From positions 1 to 64,000 of the forward strand of contig CAYJTG010000003.1 in assembly GCA_964373255.1 (NCBI GenBank): a DNA stretch of 64,000 nucleotides, written 5' to 3'. Positions 28,940-36,501 of the stretch are shown piece after piece. Source of the stretch: JACPVU01 sp964373255 (GTDB taxonomy: Archaea; Aenigmatarchaeota; Aenigmatarchaeia; GW2011-AR5). The notes beneath the pieces were generated by a model, which had not been told where the DNA came from, did no database searches, and worked only from the letters and a program-made list of their open reading frames with translations. Made by a program: the position numbers and the translations under genes. Every line of letters starts with the position of its first letter. Position 1 is the first letter of the stretch.

Positions 28940-29278
28940 ATGAGAATCGAAATAAGAAAAAACGGTATGCCCGTTGCAATTGTTACGTTTCATACAAATC
29001 CAGAACGCTTCGACTCTGACTACGAAAGAATAAAATTCTTCAAGGAACTGCACGGATGGAAGCAGACCGTGCCAAAAAACGGTAAGAAGTATCTCTATCA
29101 CAGGTCTGGTCTGCTGGATGAGGTGCCCCACATCAAGCTGGCCGACTCGGCATTTTTGATAGCTATGGAGAACATGGAACGTGTAAGAAAATATTTTGAG
29201 GAGTGGTCCGACAAGGTGGAATGTGAGATGCTCCAGGTCATGATGAACGACAGAAAAAAGCTCGAGCAGTTGATGTGA
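28940..29278 (+). CDS. Uncharacterised small protein
   Basis: The protein has 112 residues from ATG 28940. Beta strands (MRIEIRKNGMPVAIVTFHTN) precede helical segments (YERIKFFKELHGWKQTVPKN and a C-terminal charged helix). No cysteines in clusters, no transmembrane segment, no known motif. Its promoter has CTTAAATACTTTTA about 50 bp upstream of the start. It lies 66 bp before cdc48 on the same strand. Confidence 0.65.
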   Translation: MRIEIRKNGMPVAIVTFHTNPERFDSDYERIKFFKELHGWKQTVPKNGKKYLYHRSGLLDEVPHIKLADSAFLIAMENMERVRKYFEEWSDKVECEMLQVMMNDRKKLEQLM

Positions 29279-29343
29279 TTTAGTATATTAAGGTGTTAAT
29301 GACAAAATAAGTCATAAATAGTTCGTAACGGTTGGTGTTTTTT

Positions 29344-31626
29344 ATGCCCAACAATGAGAAAGAAGACGAAGCCATGCTGAAGGTCGGCGAATTGACAGAG
29401 CGTGGCGACTTCGGCCGTGGCATTGCTAGAATATCTGCAAAGGACATGAAAAAAATAGGCGTCAGCGAAGGCGATGTCATTGAGATGGAAGGCAAAAGAA
29501 AGACCGGTGCCATAGCTGTCCGTGCTTATCCTGTTGACGTTGGTCTCGATGTCGTGAGAATGGATGGACTTGCCAGAAGGAACTGTGGTGCAGGCATTGG
29601 TGAGATTGTTAAAATAAGAAAGTCCGATGTGAAGGAAGCAAAATCCGTGACTATTGCACCGGCTCGCAAAGGCATAATAATTCACATGGGCGGAAACCTG
29701 CTGAAACAGAACCTTCTGATGAGACCACTAGCTACGGGCGACATCATAATTCCTAATCCTATTGTACAGGATCGGAGGTCACAGACAACACTATTTGAGC
29801 AGTTCTTTGGCGTCGATTTCGGCGATTTTCTATTTACACCATTCGGCGAAGAGAAGTTCGCTGTTGTGAGCACCGAGCCAAAAGGTATTGTGCGCGTGAC
29901 AAGGTCGACAGACGTTGAGCTGCTGCCACAGGCTACAAGGCCCATGGAGGAAGAGAAGATCCCCGAGGTCACATACGAAGATTTGGGCGGGCTGCACGAG
30001 GAGATAAAAAAGGTTCGCGAAATGATTGAGCTGCCGTTGAAGCACCCTGAGCTCTTTGAACGTCTTGGTATCGAGCCGCCTAGGGGTATTCTATTACACG
30101 GCCCGCCAGGAACCGGCAAGACACTTTTGGCAAAGGCTGTTGCAAATGAGAGCGGCGCGAAATTTTTTGTTATTAATGGTCCGGAGGTAATGTCAAAATT
30201 TTACGGCGAGTCGGAGGAAAATCTTCGTAAGATATTTGAGCAGGGTGAAAAAAATGCGCCGAGCATAATTTTTATCGATGAAATAGACTCCATCGCGCCT
30301 AAGCGCGAGGAAGTCAAGGGCGAGGTTGAGAAAAGAGTTGTTTCACAGCTGCTCACGCTTCTGGACGGATTGAAATCCCGTGGAAAAATAATTGTCATCG
30401 GCGCGACAAACATACCGAATTCGATCGACCCCGCACTAAGAAGGCCGGGACGATTTGACCGTGAAATTGAATTAGGCGTGCCCAACAAGGACGGAAGAAA
30501 GGAGATTTTGCAGATCCACACAAGGGGCATGCCGCTCGCAAAGAACGTCGAGCTTGATAAAATATCTGAAATAACTTATGGCTATGTTGGTGCAGACCTT
30601 GCGGCGTTGAGCAAGGAAGCTGCGATGCACGCCCTCAGGCGCGTATTGCCGGACGTAAGCGCCATAAAAGATGACAAACCAATACCCATAGACATACTAA
30701 AAAAGCTCATTGTAACAAAAGAGGATTTTGACCACGCACTAAAGATTGTTGAGCCTTCTGCGATGAGAGAAGTACTTATCGAGATACCCAACGTAAAGTG
30801 GGATGACATAGGCGGACTGGAAGACGTCAAGAAGCTGTTAAAAGAAACCATTGAGTGGCCGCTTAAATATCCTGATTCGTACGTAAGACTGGGTATAAAA
30901 CCACCCGCGGGCGTACTTTTATACGGGCCTCCCGGAACTGGAAAGACACTCCTTGCAAAAGCCGTGGCTAATGAAAGCGGCGCCAACTTTATTTCTGTTA
31001 AAGGGCCTGAACTTTTGTCCATGTACGTAGGCGAGAGTGAAAAGCACGTTCGTGAGGTTTTCAGGCGTGCAAAGCAGGTTGCACCCTGCGTAATATTTCT
31101 TGACGAAGTTGATTCTCTTGTACCAAGAAGAGGTACGTCGAACGACAGCCATGTAACTGAACGTGTTGTTTCGCAGCTCTTGGCAGAGATGTCAGGACTG
31201 GAAGATTTGCACGGTGTTATAGTTATCGCTGCGACGAATCGGCCTGACATTATAGACCCTGCGCTTCTAAGACCAGGTCGGCTAGACAGGCAGATACTTG
31301 TCCATACCCCTGACGATGCTGCAAGGCTGGAAATATTCAGGGTGCACACAAAATCTATGCCACTTGCTTCTGATGTAGATATAAACGACGTAACAAGCCA
31401 AACAAAGGGCTTTTCAGGCGCAGACATAGAAGCCGTATGTCGTGAGGCTGCGTTGTTTGCGATGAGAAAAAACATAAGCACAGAGCAGGTAACAAGAAAA
31501 GATTTCGAACAGGCGCTGAAAGAAGTGAAGCCGTCTCTTACCGAAGAGATGAACCAGTTCTACGAGAGCATACTGAAGAAGAAAAAATCGCGCGTCATCG
31601 AGGAAGAAGTAAACTACATGGGATAA
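29344..31626 (+). CDS. cdc48: Cdc48/VAT AAA+ ATPase
   Basis: The protein has 760 residues. The N-domain (about 1-185) starts LKVGELTERGDFGRGIARIS. Ring D1 has GPPGTGKTLLAKA near 252 with FIDEIDSIAPKR near 315; ring D2 has the same Walker A near 528 and FLDEVDSLVPRRG near 586. The arginine-finger stretches (PGRFDREIE and PGRLDRQIL) are present. It unfolds tagged proteins and feeds the proteasome. GGTG lies about six bases upstream of ATG 29344. The C-terminal tail (EEEVNYMG) is short and lacks the HbYX motif seen in some homologues. Confidence 0.96.
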   Translation: MPNNEKEDEAMLKVGELTERGDFGRGIARISAKDMKKIGVSEGDVIEMEGKRKTGAIAVRAYPVDVGLDVVRMDGLARRNCGAGIGEIVKIRKSDVKEAKSVTIAPARKGIIIHMGGNLLKQNLLMRPLATGDIIIPNPIVQDRRSQTTLFEQFFGVDFGDFLFTPFGEEKFAVVSTEPKGIVRVTRSTDVELLPQATRPMEEEKIPEVTYEDLGGLHEEIKKVREMIELPLKHPELFERLGIEPPRGILLHGPPGTGKTLLAKAVANESGAKFFVINGPEVMSKFYGESEENLRKIFEQGEKNAPSIIFIDEIDSIAPKREEVKGEVEKRVVSQLLTLLDGLKSRGKIIVIGATNIPNSIDPALRRPGRFDREIELGVPNKDGRKEILQIHTRGMPLAKNVELDKISEITYGYVGADLAALSKEAAMHALRRVLPDVSAIKDDKPIPIDILKKLIVTKEDFDHALKIVEPSAMREVLIEIPNVKWDDIGGLEDVKKLLKETIEWPLKYPDSYVRLGIKPPAGVLLYGPPGTGKTLLAKAVANESGANFISVKGPELLSMYVGESEKHVREVFRRAKQVAPCVIFLDEVDSLVPRRGTSNDSHVTERVVSQLLAEMSGLEDLHGVIVIAATNRPDIIDPALLRPGRLDRQILVHTPDDAARLEIFRVHTKSMPLASDVDINDVTSQTKGFSGADIEAVCREAALFAMRKNISTEQVTRKDFEQALKEVKPSLTEEMNQFYESILKKKKSRVIEEEVNYMG

Positions 31627-31702
31627 TGCTGCATTAAGGAACCTAAGGTTCCTTAGAATCCAGACTTAATCCTCCTATTGAAAAATATTTTTTGTGTTTT
31701 GT

Positions 31703-31840
31703 ATGAAGTGCATGGTTTGCGAAAGGTCGACACTGTTTACTTATAAGATTCAAGACGTAGAGGCAGCTTTCTGCCCTGAACATTTGCCTAAACAGATGCA
31801 GAAAATCATGATAAAGATTGTAGCGTGCCACAGATTATAA
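31703..31840 (+). CDS. Tiny zinc-site protein
   Basis: A 45-residue frame starting MKCMVCERSTLFTYKIQ. The pattern CMVC (3-6), FCPEHLP (24-30) gives CxxC ... CxxH, a treble-clef or knuckle-like zinc site. The C-terminal helix is basic (KQMQKIMIKIVACHRL). Such single-finger proteins are common in archaea and often bind nucleic acid. A palindrome AAGGAACCTAAGGTTCCTT lies about 65 bp upstream. Confidence 0.6.
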   Translation: MKCMVCERSTLFTYKIQDVEAAFCPEHLPKQMQKIMIKIVACHRL

Positions 31841-31906
31841 GCCAGTGCAACGCCCATCCGTTTTTATGGTTTTCACGCGTTTCTTGCAGGTTTTCAGAAG
31901 AAGTTT

Positions 31907-32440
31907 CTAACCTTTGTGGTACTTCCCCCAGACTTCGACAAACTTCACAAAGTTGTCTATTATTTTGAGCCCGTCGCCGCCTGATTCTGGATTGAAGTGG
32001 ACGCCGAAAAAGGGCTTTTTGGCCTCGCCGATTATTTTGAATTTATACTTTGAAGAAGAAGCAATGACACTAAAGTTATCTGGGACCTCATCGAATGCAT
32101 GTGTGCTGTTTTGAATTACGGTAAAAACACGCTTTAAATCGAGAGTCAGTGGGCATGGGTGTTCTATCTTTACATGATCTGACTTTTCGAATTTGCCTTC
32201 TCTGGCTTTGGCACCGTAAGCCACACCAAGAAAAACATATCCGGCACCAATACCAAGCAGGGGCTTGTTTATTTTCTCAATAATTTTCATATTATCTTTC
32301 AAATGTTTCATATTGCCGTCGGAAAGAATAAACCCACCGGCCTTAGCATTCAGGGCGTCCTTCGGCTTCATGATTTCCTTCTGGCCGCGCACAAATCTTT
32401 CGACGTCAGCGCCTTTTCCATTATCAACAATTACAATCAT
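31907..32440 (-). CDS. GuaA-like class I glutamine amidotransferase domain, catalytic residues lost
   Basis: The protein has 177 residues, like the separate archaeal GMP synthase subunit A: it begins MIVIVDNG and keeps GFILSDG, PLLGIGAGY, STHAFDEVP and PFFGVHFNPES in order. In active enzymes the third block is GICLGHQ with the nucleophilic Cys, and the last is GVQFHPE. Here the Cys position is Gly and the triad His is Asn; only the Glu remains. It should not hydrolyse glutamine. It might be a structural or regulatory partner. No guaAb gene is nearby. Confidence 0.85.
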   Translation of the reverse strand: MIVIVDNGKGADVERFVRGQKEIMKPKDALNAKAGGFILSDGNMKHLKDNMKIIEKINKPLLGIGAGYVFLGVAYGAKAREGKFEKSDHVKIEHPCPLTLDLKRVFTVIQNSTHAFDEVPDNFSVIASSSKYKFKIIGEAKKPFFGVHFNPESGGDGLKIIDNFVKFVEVWGKYHKG

Positions 32441-32503
32441 GAAATCATCTACTTTTTATTAGTTAGCATAACCTTTTTATACATACTGTACGTCTTTTGC
32501 TGC

Positions 32504-33388
32504 CTATTTTGTCAGTATTATCGGCGGGTCGCTTATTATCAAAGTGTGTTCGGCCTGCGACACCATGCCGCCCTTTATCTCGCGCAGCACATTGTAGTCG
32601 TGAACAATACCGCGCTCTCTCAGTTCGCGAAGTGCTATCCTTACCTTGAATAATGAATCTATCGGTATCCAACGCTCGGCGAAAGGCAGGCCGTTAAATG
32701 AATCGGCAAAATCTATTATCTTTCTTGCATCTGGATTTCTTACTGGCCTTTTTTCTATTAGTGAGAATATGAAAACATTCTCAGAATCTTTTACAGCACC
32801 GCCGCCGTCAGTGGCAAATGGCTCTATGGCGATTACCTGGTTTTCTTTCAAACGGTAATTGCTGCTGAAAGAAACGTTTGGAATGGTCGGTTCTGTGTGC
32901 AGGTCGTAGCGATTTATGCCGTGCCCTGTCAGATTGCTGACAGGTTTGAATCCGAAACCTTTTATTGTCTCTTCTATTGTGAGCGCTATATCAGAAATCA
33001 GGATGTCTGGCACTGCTATTTTGACTGCTTCTTCCAGAGCCGTCTCTGCTGCTTTCACCAAATCATCGTAGTCTTTGTTAAAATTTATCGTAACCGCCGT
33101 ATCTCCAACGTAACCATCTACGTGGACGCCAACGTCAAGTTTCACTATACTGTTTTCCTTTATCACGTCGGTATCGTTTTTGGTCGGTGTGTGGTGTGCG
33201 GCTATATCGTTTATGGAGATGTTCACAGGAAAAGCCGGCTCCCCGCCTTTCTCTCGTATGAGCGCCTCTATTTTTTCAGCGATATCAATTAGTCTTTCAT
33301 TAACATCTACTATATTCCTGCTCGTCTCTCTGACTTCGGCGGCTATCTTGCCAGCCTTAATGTACTTTTCCATCACGTCTTTTTCCAT
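32504..33388 (-). CDS. map: Methionine aminopeptidase, type II
   Basis: The protein has 294 residues, the archaeal size. Metal ligands: KLDVGVHVDGYVGDTA near 83-98 (two Asp), TGHGIN near 164-169 (His), AIEPFAT near 197-203 (Glu) and the final Glu in SQAEHTLII near 278-286. An inserted helical subdomain at about 210-260 marks type II. It removes the initiator Met from nascent proteins. Located 63 bp after the GATase-like gene start, same strand as pyrD. Confidence 0.95.
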   Translation of the reverse strand: MEKDVMEKYIKAGKIAAEVRETSRNIVDVNERLIDIAEKIEALIREKGGEPAFPVNISINDIAAHHTPTKNDTDVIKENSIVKLDVGVHVDGYVGDTAVTINFNKDYDDLVKAAETALEEAVKIAVPDILISDIALTIEETIKGFGFKPVSNLTGHGINRYDLHTEPTIPNVSFSSNYRLKENQVIAIEPFATDGGGAVKDSENVFIFSLIEKRPVRNPDARKIIDFADSFNGLPFAERWIPIDSLFKVRIALRELRERGIVHDYNVLREIKGGMVSQAEHTLIISDPPIILTK

Positions 33389-33421
33389 GTGATTAATTCT
33401 GAGAAGAAGCTTAAATTCTTT

Positions 33422-34675
33422 CTAATGCCGTGAGTTGATTAATTCTTGCAGATTTTTGTAACCGTCTTTTTTGATGTATTTTGAAACGCCTTTCATCATT
33501 TTTTGTGCCAGTCCTAATCCGTAAAACGTGTACGGCGTATAGCCTTCTATTGCGTCTGCGCCTTGCAGAAAAGTTTCATAAGCGTCCCTGCCGTCAGATA
33601 TCCCGCCAGTCGCGAATATTATTGTTTCTGGAAACGCCTCTCTTGTATCTCTTACTGCCCTACGTCTGTACTTTCTTAGAAATCGCCCACTTTTGCCTGC
33701 AGTTGCATAACCCCATTTCTCTGCTGGGACATTTTCCTTTTGAACCATGTAAGTATTGACTGCTGTAACACCATCACCACCGCCCTTCATCCAACCTTCA
33801 ACAAGCCTTAGCCATTCTTGCCTGCCTTCTGGCTCGTAGGGTCCCATCTTTACCTGTAATAATTTATTTTTTATATATTTTCTTATCATTCTTGCATATT
33901 TCTCAAAAATATCTGGCCTGCGAAGCATTGACAGGGACTTCGTATTTGGTGAGAACGGGTTATACTCAAAGCCAGCTGCGTATGGATTAAAATCGTGAAC
34001 AAGCACTTCAGCATCATTGTACGCATTCTCGAGCGCATTTTCTATTTCTGTATCTGGTATATCTGCGAATTCTTTGTAGCGTATGATATTGGCAGTAGAT
34101 TCTATTATCACCCTGTTTTTGTTTGGAGCAAAAGAATTTTTACCTTCTTCCTTAATAACGTACGGCAAACCACATATGTTTGCAATTATAGGTTTTTTGG
34201 GTGCTTCTGAACTCTGATATTTGTTGAGGTTCTTTAGAGCATGGTCTTCACCCATAGAAGGAAAGCCTTGTGCATTGTATGCATTTTTATTTTTTACATC
34301 AACCGCAACCCTTGGTCTGTCATTGCCATCTCTTCTGTCAATTACAAATGTTCCCTTTGTAAGAAATCCAAATATATAAGAGAGCGGAATAATGGCATCT
34401 GCGTTCTTGTCCAAGCCCGCCGCAGTACCGAATGGCTGCATTCTTATGCCTTTGACATCAACGGCAAGTTCTGGAAAATCAAAACAACTATTGTGAGCAT
34501 CTATGACATTTGAATATTTACTGAGCATTTGTAATGCATGTTCATGAACCGCTTCCGGATCTTTGTATCTTCTGTAAAGTTCCTTGCGCACAAAATTCTT
34601 GAAGAACCAAGGGCTGTGCAGAGAAATATGCATGCCTAGTTTTTCTATTGTCGTGCGCATATTTGTAAAATTCAA
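33422..34675 (-). CDS. pyrD: Dihydroorotate dehydrogenase (class 2-like)
   Basis: The protein has 417 residues. FMN-binding core: PFGTAAGLDKNADAIIPL near 80, AYNAQGFPSMGEDHAL near 132 (NRxGxxN region of the family, modified), GGGDGVTAVNTYM near 300, and FATGGISDGRDAYETFLQGA near 364-383. The N-terminal extension (HSPWFFKNFVRKELYR) resembles the membrane-associating helix of class 2 enzymes that pass electrons to quinone. It is longer than usual because of an insertion near 190-260. It is divergent from pyrF-pyrE, giving three pyrimidine genes together. Confidence 0.85.
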   Translation of the reverse strand: MNFTNMRTTIEKLGMHISLHSPWFFKNFVRKELYRRYKDPEAVHEHALQMLSKYSNVIDAHNSCFDFPELAVDVKGIRMQPFGTAAGLDKNADAIIPLSYIFGFLTKGTFVIDRRDGNDRPRVAVDVKNKNAYNAQGFPSMGEDHALKNLNKYQSSEAPKKPIIANICGLPYVIKEEGKNSFAPNKNRVIIESTANIIRYKEFADIPDTEIENALENAYNDAEVLVHDFNPYAAGFEYNPFSPNTKSLSMLRRPDIFEKYARMIRKYIKNKLLQVKMGPYEPEGRQEWLRLVEGWMKGGGDGVTAVNTYMVQKENVPAEKWGYATAGKSGRFLRKYRRRAVRDTREAFPETIIFATGGISDGRDAYETFLQGADAIEGYTPYTFYGLGLAQKMMKGVSKYIKKDGYKNLQELINSRH

Positions 34676-34749
34676 TGAAAAGTTTTTATAGGTGTTATAA
34701 AAATTTTGTGTGATTCTATGAAATTACAGGCGTGATTGGGCTTTTAACT

Positions 34750-34767
34750 TGTATAATCTTTTATACA
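34750..34767. promoter_or_regulatory. Inverted repeat in the pyrD/pyrF intergenic region
   Basis: TGTATAA-TCTT-TTATACA is a perfect 7-bp inverted repeat 23-40 bp upstream of pyrF. It overlaps likely TATA sequence and lies between the two divergent pyrimidine units, so it may be both promoter and operator. Confidence 0.5.
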
Positions 34768-34789
34768 TAAGCTTTAATTTAATTGAAAG

Positions 34790-35812
34790 GTGACAACAAT
34801 TCCTAGAAATTTTGCCGACAGACTTCTTGATGCAATAGATGAAAGACGGAACCCGAGTTGTGTAGGTCTTGATCCAACAATAACTGATATACCTGATCAC
34901 ATGAAACGTGCTGTAATTGAAGACTATAAAGTATACGAAATAGATCCTTACGAAAGATTAGAAGTTCTATTTCAGGCGACCGGTGAAGTTCTGTTCAGAT
35001 TCAATAAGGCTATAATTGATGCAACCCACGATATTGTTCCTGTATTCAAACCGAACATTGCATTTTACGAATGCTATGGGCCTGAAGGCGAAAAGGCATT
35101 CTTAAGAACTTTAGAATACATAAAACAAAAAGGCACACTTGTAATAGCCGACGTGAAAAGAGAGGACATAGGAAAAACTGCAGGCTTCTACTCAAAAGGC
35201 TTTTTAGGAACTGTTGAGCTTATCGACGGAACTTCTATTTCTACTTTCAATGCAGATGCTGTTACATTAAGTCCTTACGTAGGTTCAGACAGCATTGGCG
35301 AATTTACAAAGGTTTGTGCAGAACATGGAAAAGGTGCATTTGTTCTTGACAAAACGTCCAATCCTTCTTCTGGCGAGTTGCAGGACATGAAATTTGATGA
35401 TCGACACGGTGGAAGATTGATGTATGAACAGATGGCACTCCTAATAGATCAGTGGGGGCAACAGCTTAAGGGTGAGAGAGGTTACACATCGTTGGGCGCC
35501 GTAGTAGGCGCAATCTATCCAGAACCAGCAGCAAGATGTAGGGAAATGATGGAAAATGCTTTTATTCTTGTTCCAGCTTATGGAGCGCAAGGTGGCAAAG
35601 GCAAGGACACAATACCAAATTTCAATGAAGACGGTTACGGTGCTATTGTAAATAATGCTAGCAAACTAATATTTGCATACAAGGATGATCTATACAGACC
35701 AAAATTCAGTCCAGCCGAATTTGCTAAAGCAGCAAGAGAATCTGCTCTTGTAATGCGAGAAGACATAGTTGGTGCAATGCGTTCTTCTGGTCGAATACCT
35801 TCTGGGTGGTAG
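34790..35812 (+). CDS. pyrF: Orotidine 5'-phosphate decarboxylase
   Basis: The protein has 340 residues from GTG 34790. NPSCVGLDPTI near 20-30 and FKPNIAFYE near 86-94 frame the barrel, and ADVKREDIGKTA near 117-128 is the catalytic DxKxxD stretch. The length and VGAIYPE/LVPAYGAQGG segments place it with the longer TIGR02127-like decarboxylases rather than the short archaeal form. It makes UMP from OMP. One base separates its stop from pyrE. Confidence 0.92.
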   Translation: MTTIPRNFADRLLDAIDERRNPSCVGLDPTITDIPDHMKRAVIEDYKVYEIDPYERLEVLFQATGEVLFRFNKAIIDATHDIVPVFKPNIAFYECYGPEGEKAFLRTLEYIKQKGTLVIADVKREDIGKTAGFYSKGFLGTVELIDGTSISTFNADAVTLSPYVGSDSIGEFTKVCAEHGKGAFVLDKTSNPSSGELQDMKFDDRHGGRLMYEQMALLIDQWGQQLKGERGYTSLGAVVGAIYPEPAARCREMMENAFILVPAYGAQGGKGKDTIPNFNEDGYGAIVNNASKLIFAYKDDLYRPKFSPAEFAKAARESALVMREDIVGAMRSSGRIPSGW

Positions 35813-35813
35813 A

Positions 35814-36500
35814 ATGATAAGTCTTGATCAGTACAACAAATTTTTACTCGACAATGATCTTGTTGGCTTTTTTGATCCTTACATAACTTTAAAATCAGGG
35901 CGCCCTGGACATTGGTACGTAAATATGCGAGACGCTTTGAAAAATCTTAATCTAAAACGCCAGTTAGCTATGTATATGTATGATCTTTGTGGCGAATTAG
36001 CACTAAAACCTGATTATTTCTTGGGTGTGCCTGATGGAGCAAAACCACTCGGCGAAGAGATGAATAATCTCATAAATTACAAAAAACCTTTTGAGATATC
36101 AGCAGCGGTTCTACGCGCTGGCAAAAAAGCTCATGGAGATCCGTTGAACAGATATTCAGTAGGACCACTTACACCGGGAAATCACGTAGTTCTTGTTGAA
36201 GACGTGACCACAACCGGCGGCTCTTCGATGGAATATATAATGCGCCTGCAGGAAATTGGTATATGGATCGATGCACTTGTTTCCTGCGTCAATCGCTTTG
36301 AACGTAGGGATCGTAAAAGAACGGTAGAAGATGTGTTGTTAAGAGATTATAATGTAAAATATGCGGCAAGAACCGATGCAAGGACTCTCTTGCCTGCTGC
36401 CGTTAAGAAGTTTAACCCAAACGAAAAAATCATAACTGATATAGAAGCTTACTACAGACAATATGGCGTTGAGCCAATAGAACTTCCTAAAGCTGCTTAA
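35814..36500 (+). CDS. pyrE: Orotate phosphoribosyltransferase
   Basis: The protein has 228 residues from ATG 35814, directly after pyrF. The PRPP loop is VVLVEDVTTTGGS near 124-136. LKSGRPGHWYVNMRDAL near 23-39 and FLGVPDGAKPLGEEM near 64-78 are the substrate-side segments. It converts orotate and PRPP to OMP, which PyrF then decarboxylates. The stop lies one base from the end of the convergent lhr gene. Confidence 0.93.
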   Translation: MISLDQYNKFLLDNDLVGFFDPYITLKSGRPGHWYVNMRDALKNLNLKRQLAMYMYDLCGELALKPDYFLGVPDGAKPLGEEMNNLINYKKPFEISAAVLRAGKKAHGDPLNRYSVGPLTPGNHVVLVEDVTTTGGSSMEYIMRLQEIGIWIDALVSCVNRFERRDRKRTVEDVLLRDYNVKYAARTDARTLLPAAVKKFNPNEKIITDIEAYYRQYGVEPIELPKAA

Positions 36501-36501
36501 T

